Positions 7,908 through 17,968 of a stretch of DNA of 64,000 nucleotides are shown in pieces (the stretch's first letter is position 1; the number at the start of each line of letters is the position of its first letter). Location: assembly GCA_002709305.1 (NCBI GenBank), contig PAQM01000015.1:19099-83098 (forward strand), read 5' to 3'. This stretch comes from Crocinitomicaceae bacterium. Lineage in GTDB: Bacteria > Bacteroidota > Bacteroidia > Flavobacteriales_D > Crocinitomicaceae. The notes below the pieces were generated by a model that was not told the origin of the DNA, made no database searches, and saw nothing but the letters and a program-made list of their open reading frames with translations. A program made the translations under genes and the position numbers.

Positions 7908-10550
7908 ATGTATAGAATATTAATATTTCTTGTTTTTTTAATAACGAGCCATTCTTTTTCTCAAGAGATTAGTGTAGTTGGTGTATGCACTGATAAAAAA
8001 GGTATTCCAATTGATAATGTTAAAGTTATAGCTAAAAAAGCAATAAATAATATCATATATACTGATAAGAATGGCTTATTTGAATTAGAATTTTACGCTA
8101 TTGATTCTGTTCAAATTGAATTTAGATTATCTAATTTACAGAAAAGTAAAAATATATTACTCAAACCAGGAATTAATAACTTGGGAGAAATAAGATTTCA
8201 ATTCTTACAGCAGGATGAGGTTGATGTTCAAGCAAGACAAGTCGATCCTTTTGATATACCGGAATTAAAGGTTATAGATTGGCAGAATATTCCAATGGGA
8301 AATACAGAGAGGTATCTCGTATATACCACTGCTGCAACTTCTAACAATGAATTAACAACTAATTATAATGTTCGTGGTGGAAATTACGATGAGAATTTAG
8401 TATATGTTAATGGTTTTAATATATATCGACCATTTCTAACACGTACTGGACAGCAAGAGGGAATGAGTTTTATTAATTCTGCTTTGGTAGAATCGTTAAG
8501 TTTTTCAGGTGGTGGATTTGATTCTCAATATGGAGATAAATTGAGTTCAGTTTTAGATATTAAGTATAAAACGCCTACAAAATTAAAGGGTTCTTTAATG
8601 GCTTCGTTACTTGGCGTTGAATCACATGTAGAGCATTCGGTTAATTCTAGATTTAATTATTTAGTAGGGGCAAGATATCGATCAATTGGTTATTTATTAA
8701 ATGCTCTTCCAACAAAAGGGTCATATAATCCTGTTTTTTGGGATGCACAATTTTTAACTAATTATTCTATTACAGAGGATTTAACTTGGTCTATAATAGG
8801 ACATTTTTCTTCCAATAATTTTCGTTTTACACCTGTCTCATCAGAGACAGATTTTGGTACAGCGAATGAAGCATATTCATTTCGAGTATATTTTGAAGGG
8901 CAGGAAAAAACGGAGTTTACAACAATGATGGGAGGGACATCATTAAAGTGGGAATTGAATGATAAAACAAATCTTGATTTTTATGCTACTATCTTTAGTT
9001 CTATAGAGTCTGAAAATTTTGACATTCTTGCAGAGTATTATATAAATGAATTAGAAACAGATCCTGCTCAAGAAGAGTTTGGTGATTCGATTGCTGTTTT
9101 AGGTATTGGCTCATATCTTTCACATGCTCGCAATAGATTAAATTCTAAAATTATAAACGTTTATCATGATGGTTCTCATACCTTTAAAAAAGGGTATAAT
9201 GATGAAGAAAAAATAAGATTTCAGCAGCATCAGTTAAAGTGGGGTATTAATTTTCAATTAGATCAATTTGATGATAAATTAAGCGAGTGGAAGTTAGTTG
9301 ATTCTGCTGGTTATTCTATCCCTCAATCTGGAACAAATGAAATCAATTTATTTGAATCTTTAAAGAGTGATTTAAGCCTTCAATCAAATAGATATACAGG
9401 TTATATTCAATTTAATTCAATTTGGTCAAGAAATCAAAGAAATAAATTTATTTCGTTAACTAAAAAATATAGAGTCAAAGAAGGTGGAATAAAAAGAAAA
9501 TTTGAGAAAACATTTACCGATACTATTACAGAATCACCAAGTAAGCTTGCTTTTCGTATTGGTACAAGAAGTGGTTATACAACAGCAAATGGCGAATATT
9601 TTTTAACCCCAAGATTATCATTGAAATATTTCCCAAGGTCTTATATGATAAAAGATCAAAAGGTAGTACGTAGAGATATGAGTATTTATTTTTCATCAGG
9701 CATGTATTATCAACCACCTTTTTATAGAGAATTTAGGACTCTTGATGGTAATTTAAATTTAGATGTTAAGGCACAAAAGTCAGCTCATTTTGTCTTAGGT
9801 TCTGATGTTTATTTTGGTATGTGGGAAAGAGAAACACCGTTTAAATTTACTGCAGAAGCATATTATAAATATTTGTGGGATGTAAATCCATATGAAATTG
9901 ATAATGTTAGAACAAGATATTATGCAAATAATAATGCTGTAGCATATGCATATGGAATAGATTTAAATCTTCATGGTCAATTTGTGGAGGGAATAGAGTC
10001 TTTTTTTAAACTAGGATTACTCTCTACAAAAGAAGATATAAGGGGGGATTTTTATGATGAGTATTATAATGCTTCTGGAGATAAGATAATATTTGGGTAT
10101 AGTGAAGATCAAACAGTAGTTGATACTGTTCGTGTTTATCCCGGTCATATTCCTAGGCCAACTGATCAATGGTTTAATTTTGGTGCATTAATTCAAGATA
10201 GAATGCCTGTTTATGAGAATGTAACAGTTCAAATGGGAATGCAATTTGGTGCTCCTCTTCCATATGGCCCACCTGATTTTGAGCGTTATAAGGATACTTT
10301 AAGGCTTCGTTCCTATTTTCGTGTAGATATTGGTACATCTTATGATTTTCTTTATAATAAAGGAAATAAGGAGTCTTTTTGGACTAAAAATTTCAGCGAT
10401 CTCATAATTTCGTTTGAAGTATTTAATTTACTTGGTATAAATAATATGTTATCTAAACAATGGGTCCAAGATACTGAAGGTAGATTTTATGCAATCCCAA
10501 ATAATTTGACTGCACGTCGATTTAATTTAAAATTAATCGCTAGATTTTAA
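7908..10550 (+). CDS. TonB-dependent receptor with N-terminal carboxypeptidase-like domain
   Basis: This is an 880-residue outer-membrane receptor. The signal peptide is residues 1-19 (ending HSFSQ). Residues about 22-95 form a CarboxypepD_reg-like beta-sandwich. The plug domain (about 110-215) includes NYNVRGGNYDENLVYVNG and FSGGGFDSQYGDKLSSVLDIK. The rest is a beta-barrel rich in alternating aromatic strands and ending in the aromatic signature NLKLIARF. Such receptors import ligands too large for porins using TonB energy. No SusD partner follows, so it is not a typical polysaccharide-locus SusC; the ligand is unknown. It lies 51 bases downstream of bshC and 70 bases upstream of the T9SS protein at 10621. 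Confidence 0.92.
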   Translation: MYRILIFLVFLITSHSFSQEISVVGVCTDKKGIPIDNVKVIAKKAINNIIYTDKNGLFELEFYAIDSVQIEFRLSNLQKSKNILLKPGINNLGEIRFQFLQQDEVDVQARQVDPFDIPELKVIDWQNIPMGNTERYLVYTTAATSNNELTTNYNVRGGNYDENLVYVNGFNIYRPFLTRTGQQEGMSFINSALVESLSFSGGGFDSQYGDKLSSVLDIKYKTPTKLKGSLMASLLGVESHVEHSVNSRFNYLVGARYRSIGYLLNALPTKGSYNPVFWDAQFLTNYSITEDLTWSIIGHFSSNNFRFTPVSSETDFGTANEAYSFRVYFEGQEKTEFTTMMGGTSLKWELNDKTNLDFYATIFSSIESENFDILAEYYINELETDPAQEEFGDSIAVLGIGSYLSHARNRLNSKIINVYHDGSHTFKKGYNDEEKIRFQQHQLKWGINFQLDQFDDKLSEWKLVDSAGYSIPQSGTNEINLFESLKSDLSLQSNRYTGYIQFNSIWSRNQRNKFISLTKKYRVKEGGIKRKFEKTFTDTITESPSKLAFRIGTRSGYTTANGEYFLTPRLSLKYFPRSYMIKDQKVVRRDMSIYFSSGMYYQPPFYREFRTLDGNLNLDVKAQKSAHFVLGSDVYFGMWERETPFKFTAEAYYKYLWDVNPYEIDNVRTRYYANNNAVAYAYGIDLNLHGQFVEGIESFFKLGLLSTKEDIRGDFYDEYYNASGDKIIFGYSEDQTVVDTVRVYPGHIPRPTDQWFNFGALIQDRMPVYENVTVQMGMQFGAPLPYGPPDFERYKDTLRLRSYFRVDIGTSYDFLYNKGNKESFWTKNFSDLIISFEVFNLLGINNMLSKQWVQDTEGRFYAIPNNLTARRFNLKLIARF

Positions 10551-10620
10551 TTTTATCATTTTAGATATTATTATTTGTTCTAATTAAGTATTAATTTTAG
10601 AAAATTATTATCAAACAAAA

Positions 10621-12486
10621 ATGAGAAATATGAACGTAAATACAATTACACTAATCTTTTTATCAATATCTAGTTTTGTTATATCTCAGACTTCGAATTT
10701 AGAAGAAGGGATGAGCTATAAATCAGTTGAGACGAATAATTATGGTCAGCAAGTAACAACTTTCCAGCCTTCTTCTTTTATTCATACTATTCCAGCTAGA
10801 GATTTACCTCAAGTAGAAGAGGGAGATATTTCTTCTCAAGCTAAGGTTAAAATTCGTAATAATTTTGAACGTGATGGATATTTAGAAGCACAAAATGCTG
10901 TAGAGAATGATCCTGTGGTTCAAAATGTTGCTGGTACAAAATCTGGTATAGCACCTATTGTAAATATGAATGGACAGAGTGGAAGTGGATTGCCACCAGA
11001 CCCTACTGGAGCGGCAAGCGCAAATTATTATGTTCAAGGTGTTAACACTAGTATACGTTGTTATACAAGTTCTGGTAATGTAGTACCTGGTGGATCATTT
11101 AGTTTAAGCGCATTATGGTCGGGTAGTAATAATGCAGGTGATCCAATTGTTATGTATGATAGACATGCTGATCGTTGGTTTATTTCTCAGTTCAATTCTA
11201 ATCCAAATAGAATTTTAATAGCTATTTCACAAACCAATGACCCAACGGGATCTTATTACGCTTATAGCTACACTTTTTCACAATTTCCTGATTATCCAAA
11301 ATTTTCGATTTGGTGGGATGGTTATTATATGACCTCTAATTCTACTCATACTGCTGTTGTTTTTCAAAGAGACAAAATGTTAGTTGGAGACCCAACAGCG
11401 CAAATGGTTTCTTTAAGTCTTCCTAGTCTAGCAAGCGGAGGGTTTAGAAGTCCATTACCAGCAGACGCAGATGGTCCTTTACCTCCAAACGGTACTCCTT
11501 GTTACTTTTTTAACTTAGCAGATAATGGTTTTTGGGGTGTATCTCAAGATCGAATTCATGTGTATGAGATGAATACAAATTGGACTAATACTGGAAATAC
11601 TTCGGTATCACTTTCTCAACAAATACCGGTAGCATCATTTGATGCCGTTTTTACGGGTGGCTTTGCAAATATTGTTCAACCAAACACTTCACAAAGAATT
11701 GATGCAATTCAAGGTGTTTTAATGTATCGTGCTCAACATATGAGATGGACAGGATACAATACGGTAGTTTTAACTCATGCTGTCGATTTAGGATCTAATA
11801 GATCTGGTGTTAGGTGGTATGAATTAAGAGACGCAAATAATGGAAATTGGTCAGTTTATCAATCTGGAACTTACGCTCCAACAACTGATAGTAGATTTAT
11901 GAGTAGTGCAGCGATGGATAATTATGGAAATATTGCTCTAGGATATAGTATTTCTTCTAGTTCAATTTATCCAGGTATTAGATATACAGGAAGATTAAGT
12001 ACTGATCCACTTGGACAAATGACGTTTGCTGAACAAACTGCAATTGATGGATTAGGTTCACAGACTTTTGCAGATCGTTATGGAGATTATAGTCATATGT
12101 CTTTAGCTCCGGATGGAGGAACTTTTTGGTATACAGGAGAATATTTGGGTTCTAGTGGTTCTTCTAGAACAAGAATATTTTCATTTAGATTAGCTGGAAG
12201 TGCTGGTATTGATATCGATAATCCATATTACTCAAATTTAGAGATGAATGTACATCAATCTGATGCTAATTTAAATATTAATGTAGATGGTATTTATGGA
12301 GATGCTAGTGTTGTTATGGAATTAATAGCAATGAATGGTCAAGTTGTTAAGACTTTAGGTTCAAAACAACCTGAAAATAAAAAGGTTTCAGGTGTTATTG
12401 ATGTTAGCTCATTAGAGACAGGTATTTATTTTGTTAGAGTAGGGAATTTAAGTTTCCAAACAACGGAAAGAATATTTATTAAATAA
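10621..12486 (+). CDS. Large T9SS-exported protein of unknown function
   Basis: This 621-residue protein has a signal peptide (about 1-22, ending SFVISQ) and a C-terminal type A sorting domain (about 545-621: ELIAMNGQVVKTLG...LETGIYFVRVG...ERIFIK). The intervening region has motifs GSGLPPDPTGAAS, DPIVMYDRHADRWFISQF, DYPKFSIWWDGYYM and repeated aromatic-Gly strands. These look like a beta-propeller-type surface fold; this is a fold guess, not a function. Similar proteins with the GLPPDPTGA pattern are, as I recall, widespread secreted proteins in marine Bacteroidota. No catalytic motif is recognised. It faces the esterase at 12496 tail to tail with 9 bases between. Confidence 0.8.
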   Translation: MRNMNVNTITLIFLSISSFVISQTSNLEEGMSYKSVETNNYGQQVTTFQPSSFIHTIPARDLPQVEEGDISSQAKVKIRNNFERDGYLEAQNAVENDPVVQNVAGTKSGIAPIVNMNGQSGSGLPPDPTGAASANYYVQGVNTSIRCYTSSGNVVPGGSFSLSALWSGSNNAGDPIVMYDRHADRWFISQFNSNPNRILIAISQTNDPTGSYYAYSYTFSQFPDYPKFSIWWDGYYMTSNSTHTAVVFQRDKMLVGDPTAQMVSLSLPSLASGGFRSPLPADADGPLPPNGTPCYFFNLADNGFWGVSQDRIHVYEMNTNWTNTGNTSVSLSQQIPVASFDAVFTGGFANIVQPNTSQRIDAIQGVLMYRAQHMRWTGYNTVVLTHAVDLGSNRSGVRWYELRDANNGNWSVYQSGTYAPTTDSRFMSSAAMDNYGNIALGYSISSSSIYPGIRYTGRLSTDPLGQMTFAEQTAIDGLGSQTFADRYGDYSHMSLAPDGGTFWYTGEYLGSSGSSRTRIFSFRLAGSAGIDIDNPYYSNLEMNVHQSDANLNINVDGIYGDASVVMELIAMNGQVVKTLGSKQPENKKVSGVIDVSSLETGIYFVRVGNLSFQTTERIFIK

Positions 12487-12502
12487 GAATTTATCTTATT
12501 TA
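12480..12502. terminator. AT-rich stem between convergent genes
   Basis: TAAATAAG (12480-12487) and CTTATTTA (12495-12502) pair perfectly around a 7-base loop, and both stop codons lie in it. It could serve both directions, but the stem has only one G-C pair and the U-tract is short. Confidence 0.35.
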
Positions 12503-13500
12503 TTGATTATTATTTTTCTCTCGATTGTATTATTATCATAAATGTATATAAGTGGAGTGTTTGGTTTTGATGATGTTTCTCTACCTAATAAATCGGTTAT
12601 TTTAATTAATTTCTTTTTTTGAGGATTTAGTTCCTCGGATATGCTTGTAGTATTATTGTTTATTTGGTTAAAGAAGTTCCATATCTCTTCACTTGCCCAA
12701 AAATCATCACTACCCCATGGTGCAATATCAAACCATTCATGAAGACCATTATTTACCTTGTATAACCAAACTTGATTTCCTGTAATAGCATTTTTATATT
12801 TTCTCACTTCAGTAAGATTATTATCATTATTAATATCAGGTAGAGTATAGGTAGTTTCAAAGCTACAAGAATTATGATTTTTCCAATAGGAAACAGTTGA
12901 ATCAACAGGTAGATAATATCCAACACCTGGATAATATCCACCATTGTAATTAAATTCATTATCATTGGTACCATTTAGTATAAATACAGGGATATTTGTT
13001 GTCGTAATACAATTAATAGTCATAAAGTCCCACATAGCTCCACCAAGAGGTGCGATAGCAGCAAATATATTTGATTGTTGACAGGTTGCTATATGGTAAC
13101 ACATTTCTCCTCCCCACGAAAATCCTGTTGCAAAAACTTTGTTTATATCTAGTTGGTGTGTAAGAGATAAAGAGTCATTTAATTCTTTTAGGAAGTTTAA
13201 ATCGGATAATCCATAAACATCCCATTCTGTCAAGCCAGAACTACCATTTAGTGCCGTGGGGTAGCAAACTGCAAAATTATTTTGGTCTGCTAAAATATTA
13301 AAAGCTGATGTTGACATTATACTGTAACCATTCCCTCCCCATCCATGAAGGACATATACAATAGGAGAATTTGCTGGTAAATTATTTGGAATGTGTAAAT
13401 AATACTCTCTTTGAATATTATTATGGGTAAAATAAAATGGGCCATTTTGACTAATCCCAATAGTTGGAATAAAGATTAGAATAAAGATTAATTTTTTCAT
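12496..13500 (-). CDS. Secreted PHB-depolymerase-like esterase with LLGRE-type C-terminal tail
   Basis: This is a 334-residue exported alpha/beta-hydrolase. Residues 1-18 are a signal peptide (ending GISQ), LHGWGG (51-56) forms the oxyanion region, and the nucleophile Ser128 is in GFSWG. Likely Asp180 (NGTND) and His254 (NGLHEW) complete the triad. It belongs to the same family as the esterase at 545 but is clearly diverged. The last 40 residues (KKLIKITDLLGRE...PLIYIYDNNT...KIIINK) form a short tail typical of many secreted proteins in marine Bacteroidota. It probably acts as a T9SS sorting signal but differs from the PNPSNG type. The ATG overlaps the stop of the upstream coiled-coil gene by 4 bases, so the two are co-transcribed. 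Confidence 0.85.
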   Translation of the reverse strand: MKKLIFILIFIPTIGISQNGPFYFTHNNIQREYYLHIPNNLPANSPIVYVLHGWGGNGYSIMSTSAFNILADQNNFAVCYPTALNGSSGLTEWDVYGLSDLNFLKELNDSLSLTHQLDINKVFATGFSWGGEMCYHIATCQQSNIFAAIAPLGGAMWDFMTINCITTTNIPVFILNGTNDNEFNYNGGYYPGVGYYLPVDSTVSYWKNHNSCSFETTYTLPDINNDNNLTEVRKYKNAITGNQVWLYKVNNGLHEWFDIAPWGSDDFWASEEIWNFFNQINNNTTSISEELNPQKKKLIKITDLLGRETSSKPNTPLIYIYDNNTIERKIIINK

Positions 13501-14621
13501 TTTAAAAATCCCATTAATCCATAATCGTCAGTAAAATTTTTATAATCGCCATATTCTACGCCTTTAATTCTCAAGTCTTGAAAATCCTCTAACGAATAAT
13601 CAAATAGACCTACTAAGTTTCTATATTCGTATGTATAATAGTAAGAAGAGTTATATTTTGAAATATTTATATAAAACTCATTTTTGTCAGTATTTATATA
13701 TTTTATCGAATAACATCCAGGGCCTTTCTGCTCTCCTATTTTGTTGTTAACTAATTCATAAATTGTTGTTATAGTTTCTCCACTAATTAATTCAATAGTA
13801 CAAATATTGGGTTTTATAAATGATAGTTTATTAATAAAGAATTTTTTTTGTTCTTTTTTTTGCATCTGTTTCTGGATATATTCTTGCCTATAATTTTTAT
13901 CCGAATCGCTCCAAACTTTTCGATTTGACAAATTTGAAGGATTTATAAAAAACATATTAGAAGAATTATTATCATAATGACCATAAGTATAACTGTTGTT
14001 CGTTACAATTGTTCGATTGGAATTTAAATCCCAGGTTCCATTAATGTTAGATTTAGAAAATTTTGAGTTTGAAGCTGAATTATTTGATTTAGCAAATATT
14101 GGAATATCATTATTGTCTGAATTATTAGACGTTTGTTTATTTTGGTTTTTTGTTTTTTCAATATGAATATCAAAAGCGTGTTTTGCTTTTTTTTGCCGTA
14201 CATTTTCTTCATTTTCATTTGATTCTTTTTGATTAAGAAGTAATTGATATTGTTCTTCTTGAGCAGTTAAAGAATCTTTATATTGAGAAATTTCTTCTTG
14301 TAGAAGGTTAATTTCTTTGATATTATCTTGTTTATTTTTTTCTAATTTATTAAGATCTTCAGATAATATTTTCATATTATTTGATATTCTATTTTTATCT
14401 TTTGTTAAAGATTCATTTTCTGTTTTACTATTCTCAAGTTCTAGTTTAATTTTAGATATTTCTTTATTCAGAATATCTTCCTGCACGTTTCGTACTTGAA
14501 TATCATTTTTTAAGTTAAATACACTGTCTTGGTATTTAATTATTGTTTCTTGTAGGTCTTTTTTCTTCTGAGCGATACTTAATAGAGGTGTCAGAAATAA
14601 TATAAAAAGATATTTTTTCAT
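13497..14621 (-). CDS. Exported coiled-coil protein of unknown function
   Basis: The start is set at the ATG at 14621, which gives a clean signal peptide beginning MKKYLFILFLTPLLSIAQ. A longer TTG start at 14639 would overlap the -7 promoter box. The mature protein has a coiled coil (about residues 20-135, with heptads rich in Leu, Ile, Lys, Glu), an Asn/Ser-rich low-complexity middle (about 150-220) and a globular C-terminal region (about 240-374) with Tyr-rich strands. There is no catalytic motif or lipobox. It is translationally coupled to the secreted esterase downstream by a 4-base overlap. It is likely periplasmic; function unknown. Confidence 0.75.
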   Translation of the reverse strand: MKKYLFILFLTPLLSIAQKKKDLQETIIKYQDSVFNLKNDIQVRNVQEDILNKEISKIKLELENSKTENESLTKDKNRISNNMKILSEDLNKLEKNKQDNIKEINLLQEEISQYKDSLTAQEEQYQLLLNQKESNENEENVRQKKAKHAFDIHIEKTKNQNKQTSNNSDNNDIPIFAKSNNSASNSKFSKSNINGTWDLNSNRTIVTNNSYTYGHYDNNSSNMFFINPSNLSNRKVWSDSDKNYRQEYIQKQMQKKEQKKFFINKLSFIKPNICTIELISGETITTIYELVNNKIGEQKGPGCYSIKYINTDKNEFYINISKYNSSYYYTYEYRNLVGLFDYSLEDFQDLRIKGVEYGDYKNFTDDYGLMGFLK

Positions 14622-14636
14622 TTTATGAGCTTTTTT

Positions 14637-14644
14637 CAAATATA
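14637..14644 (-). promoter_or_regulatory. Bacteroidota -7 box (TATATTTG) for the coiled-coil/esterase pair
   Basis: TATATTTG ends 15 bases before the ATG at 14621. The candidate TTG start at 14639 is part of this box, which argues for the downstream ATG. Confidence 0.5.
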
Positions 14645-14737
14645 AAAATAATAGTCTAAGATTTTTGTGTAATTGAGCAAGAGATAAGTTCTTATATTTT
14701 AAAATTAGAAATCATTTTTAATTATCTTCACAACAGA

Positions 14738-15679
14738 ATGAGTTCGATGTTAGAAGTCAAAAATATTAGTAAGTCCTTTTTTCGTAAGGAAGCATTGAAT
14801 GATATCTCTTTAACTATTAATGAAGGAGAAATTTTTGGTTTACTAGGCCAGAATGGTGCAGGTAAAACAACCTTAATTCGTATTATTAATAGAATAATTG
14901 AACAGGATTCGGGTTCTATAGTATTTTATGGAAGTTTAATAACAAAAAATCATTTATCCCAAATTGGATATTTACCAGAAGAAAGAGGACTATATAAAAA
15001 TATGACGGTTGAATCTCATGCGATTTTTTTAGGTCGATTAAGAGGTCTATCAAAAAAAGATCTTAATTATAAGATTAATTCTTTATTTGAACGTTTTGGT
15101 ATTAATGATTGGCGCAAAAAGCGAATAGAAGAATTATCAAAAGGAATGGCTCAGAAGGTTCAATTTGTTTGTGCTATTTTACATGAGCCTAAATTTTTAA
15201 TTCTAGATGAACCATTTAGTGGTTTTGACCCTGTAAATGTTGATTTAATTAAGCAAGAGTTGATTGAAATGAAATCTACTGGTAAAGCCGTAATGATTTC
15301 TACACATAATATGAAAAGTGTTGAAGAGATTTGTGACCGAGCAGTTCTAATACATAATTCAAAAAATATAAAAGAGGGGACAATTCATGAGTTGCAAACT
15401 GAACGAAATTCTGGATTGTATGCGGTTCGTTTTCAGGGAAACATGATTGCTTTTGTTAACGCATTATGGACTGGTTTTGAAGTTCAGGATAAAGAGGTGT
15501 TAGGAGAAAATAGATTCATAGTACGTTTAAAAATGAGAGGTGATAGCTCTTTTGAAGATTTACTTAAAGTAATAATTGGACAGGTGAAAATTGAGGCTGC
15601 ATGGGAAGTTTTACCATCAATGGAAGATATATTTATTGATTTAGTTAACTCAAATAAATTAGAATCAAATGAAGAATAG
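14738..15679 (+). CDS. ABC transporter ATP-binding protein (NatA-like, DUF4162 C-terminus)
   Basis: This is a 313-residue ATPase. Walker A GQNGAGKT is at 37-44, the signature LSKGM at 133-137, Walker B FLILDEP at 153-159, and the switch His is in ISTHN. The C-terminal 75 residues form the accessory DUF4162-type domain common in NatA-like exporters. The partner permease starts 11 bases before this gene ends, so the pair is translationally coupled and forms an ABC-2 exporter. NatAB exports sodium in Bacillus, but the substrate in this lineage is not established. An alternative start three codons in (Met4) is equally possible; the first ATG is kept. Confidence 0.93.
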   Translation: MSSMLEVKNISKSFFRKEALNDISLTINEGEIFGLLGQNGAGKTTLIRIINRIIEQDSGSIVFYGSLITKNHLSQIGYLPEERGLYKNMTVESHAIFLGRLRGLSKKDLNYKINSLFERFGINDWRKKRIEELSKGMAQKVQFVCAILHEPKFLILDEPFSGFDPVNVDLIKQELIEMKSTGKAVMISTHNMKSVEEICDRAVLIHNSKNIKEGTIHELQTERNSGLYAVRFQGNMIAFVNALWTGFEVQDKEVLGENRFIVRLKMRGDSSFEDLLKVIIGQVKIEAAWEVLPSMEDIFIDLVNSNKLESNEE

Positions 15680-17009
15680 TATTTTGATTGCCATAAGGGA
15701 ATGGAAAGAACGTATGGGATCAAGGTCTTTTATTTTACTTTCATTACTTGGGCCATGTATAATTTTATGTTTCATTTATTTATTATTCGCTTTTGGTGGT
15801 AGCTCTAAGCAACATTGGAATGTTTTAATTGTTGATCCTACGGGAATAATGCAAAATAGAATTATTTCTAGCGAAGATAAATCTATATCCTATTCATTTG
15901 CCGATGGATATATTGAGATGAATGAATTTGCTAATGGAAAAAAATATCAATCATTTGATGCTTTGCTTGAGGTTAATGAAAAGGTTTTGTCGAATAAAAT
16001 GGGATTTGTTTTTTATCGTGATAGTCCATCTATTCGGATGCAAACAAGATTACGATATCATTTTGAGCGTAGATTGGAAGAGGTTATGGTTAAGGAATTT
16101 ACTTCGCTGTCTTTGAAAGATTTCAGAAAGATAAAACAGCCTATGTCTGTATACTTTAGAGATGTATATGATCCTAAGAATGAGTCGTCTGATATAGGAT
16201 CATGGGTTGGGTTTTTCTATGGAGCTATTATTTTTATTTTCATTTTTTTATTTGGCATGACAATCATGCGTTCTATTTCTAGAGAAAAAAGTAATCGTAT
16301 TGTTGAGGTTATTTTAGCTTCTGTATCACCAAATCAATTGATGATTGGAAAAATTATTGGAGTGGGGCTTTCTGCCTTAGTTCAATTTATTATATGGATT
16401 TTGATTATAGGTTTAGGCTTATATCTTATGCGAGAAAATATTTTTCCAGATATGTTAGATGCTGCTAATGTTAATATTGATGATTTAAAAATACAATCAG
16501 AAAATCAGTCATATCAAGAAACGATTTTTGCATCACGTGAATACAATCAATTTATTGAATTAATATATAACCGTGTTCAATTTTTTAATATGACAGCCTT
16601 TTTTATTTTATTTTTTATTTCTGGTTATATTTTTTATGGTGCTTTATTTGCTTCTATAGGAGCAACTATGGGGTCTGAAAGTGATGGTCAACAGTTTATT
16701 ATACCTTTGATCTTTTTATTATTATTTGCTTTGTTTTCAGGTTACTATATATTGAATTATCCAGAAAGTCCATTAGGAGATATTCTTCATTATCTTCCTT
16801 TTACTTCACCTGTTGTGGTGATGGTTAAATTATCTCAAGGTTATTATGGTCCTGGACATGTTTATGAAATATATTTAACATTAATTGTATTAATTATTTC
16901 TTCAATCATAATGTTAGCTATTGCTTCACGTTTATATAAAAATGGGATATTACAATTTGGTCATCGTGTACGTTTGAAACACCTTTTTAAATGGTTGGCT
17001 AAATCCTAA
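15669..17009 (+). CDS. ABC-2 type transporter permease (NatB-like)
   Basis: This is a 446-residue membrane protein. It has one membrane segment near the N-terminus (about 20-42), then an extracytoplasmic domain of about 130 residues. A block of five or so segments follows (about 178-200, 228-250, 312-335, 345-368, 405-425). The cytoplasmic motif MRSISREKSNRIVEVILAS precedes the second helix pair and is characteristic of ABC-2 permeases of the NatB/YhaP kind. It overlaps the ATPase gene by 11 bases and is followed 5 bases later by ppx/gppA. The substrate is unknown. Confidence 0.92.
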   Translation: MKNSILIAIREWKERMGSRSFILLSLLGPCIILCFIYLLFAFGGSSKQHWNVLIVDPTGIMQNRIISSEDKSISYSFADGYIEMNEFANGKKYQSFDALLEVNEKVLSNKMGFVFYRDSPSIRMQTRLRYHFERRLEEVMVKEFTSLSLKDFRKIKQPMSVYFRDVYDPKNESSDIGSWVGFFYGAIIFIFIFLFGMTIMRSISREKSNRIVEVILASVSPNQLMIGKIIGVGLSALVQFIIWILIIGLGLYLMRENIFPDMLDAANVNIDDLKIQSENQSYQETIFASREYNQFIELIYNRVQFFNMTAFFILFFISGYIFYGALFASIGATMGSESDGQQFIIPLIFLLLFALFSGYYILNYPESPLGDILHYLPFTSPVVVMVKLSQGYYGPGHVYEIYLTLIVLIISSIIMLAIASRLYKNGILQFGHRVRLKHLFKWLAKS

Positions 17010-17014
17010 AATTT

Positions 17015-17905
17015 ATGCGAATAGCTGTTATCGATCTTGGCACAAACACTTTCAATTTACTTATTTCACAAGTTAACGGCGGAAAATTGCACTTGATTCA
17101 TACTGAAAAAGAGTCTGTTTTATTGGGAATGGGAGGTATTAATCAAAGTATAATTACAGTTGATGCCTTAAATAGGGCAAAAGAGACATTAAATTTATTT
17201 AAATCTAAATGTGAAATTTTTCATGTAAAATCTATACAAGCAATAGGAACTAGCGCATTAAGATCTTCAAAAAACAACTATGAATTAGTTGATTATGCAA
17301 AGGATATACTTGATATAGACATTAATATTATTGATGGATTTAAAGAAGCGGAATATATTTATAGAGGAGTAAAGTGGGGATATGATTTTTTTCAACCAGC
17401 TATAGTTATGGATATTGGTGGAGGTAGTACAGAATTTATTTTTGCAGATAAAAAAGGTATAAATGAAATGACTAGTTTGGATATTGGTGTTTCTCGAATT
17501 TTCCAATTATTTAATGAGCCTGAACAATGTACACAGGATATTATTAAATTGATATATAAATTTTTGAATGATAAAAAGTCTACTTTTTTCACTAAAGTAG
17601 ATGCAGATATATTAATTGGATCTTCGGGTAGTTTTGAAACTATATATGAAATGATTTATATGAAGTCATTTACTGAATATTCTAGTTCTATTGAAATACC
17701 TTTAGAAAAAGTGAAATTAACTTTAGATTGGATTATTACATCAACATTAAAACAGAGGCTTGATAATAATTGGATTGTTGATTTTAGAAAGAGAATGCTT
17801 CCAATTGCAGCGTTAAAAATTTTATGGGTAATCAATCATTTTAGTATTAAAAAAATAATGATTTCACCTTTTTCATTAAAAGAGGGTGTCTTAATGACTA
17901 ATTAA
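17015..17905 (+). CDS. Ppx/GppA phosphatase family protein
   Basis: This is a 296-residue ASKHA-fold enzyme. It begins with the phosphate-1 loop IDLGTNTFNLLI (6-17), and the second phosphate loop MDIGGGSTEF lies near residue 132. The family hydrolyses polyphosphate (Ppx) or pppGpp (GppA). This short form without a C-terminal HD domain is the common Bacteroidota version, and sequence does not separate the two activities. It starts 5 bases after the permease gene and is probably in the same transcript. The response regulator follows after a 63-base gap. Confidence 0.93.
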   Translation: MRIAVIDLGTNTFNLLISQVNGGKLHLIHTEKESVLLGMGGINQSIITVDALNRAKETLNLFKSKCEIFHVKSIQAIGTSALRSSKNNYELVDYAKDILDIDINIIDGFKEAEYIYRGVKWGYDFFQPAIVMDIGGGSTEFIFADKKGINEMTSLDIGVSRIFQLFNEPEQCTQDIIKLIYKFLNDKKSTFFTKVDADILIGSSGSFETIYEMIYMKSFTEYSSSIEIPLEKVKLTLDWIITSTLKQRLDNNWIVDFRKRMLPIAALKILWVINHFSIKKIMISPFSLKEGVLMTN

Positions 17906-17968
17906 TCTCTTATTATATTCTAGTGTGGTTTTTTATCAATTAATTATATTTAACAAAAATAGAATTCG

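Noticed and set aside
14622..14639. TTG start of the coiled-coil protein at 14639
   Set aside because: It lies inside the -7 box TATATTTG; the ATG at 14621 starts a proper signal peptide.
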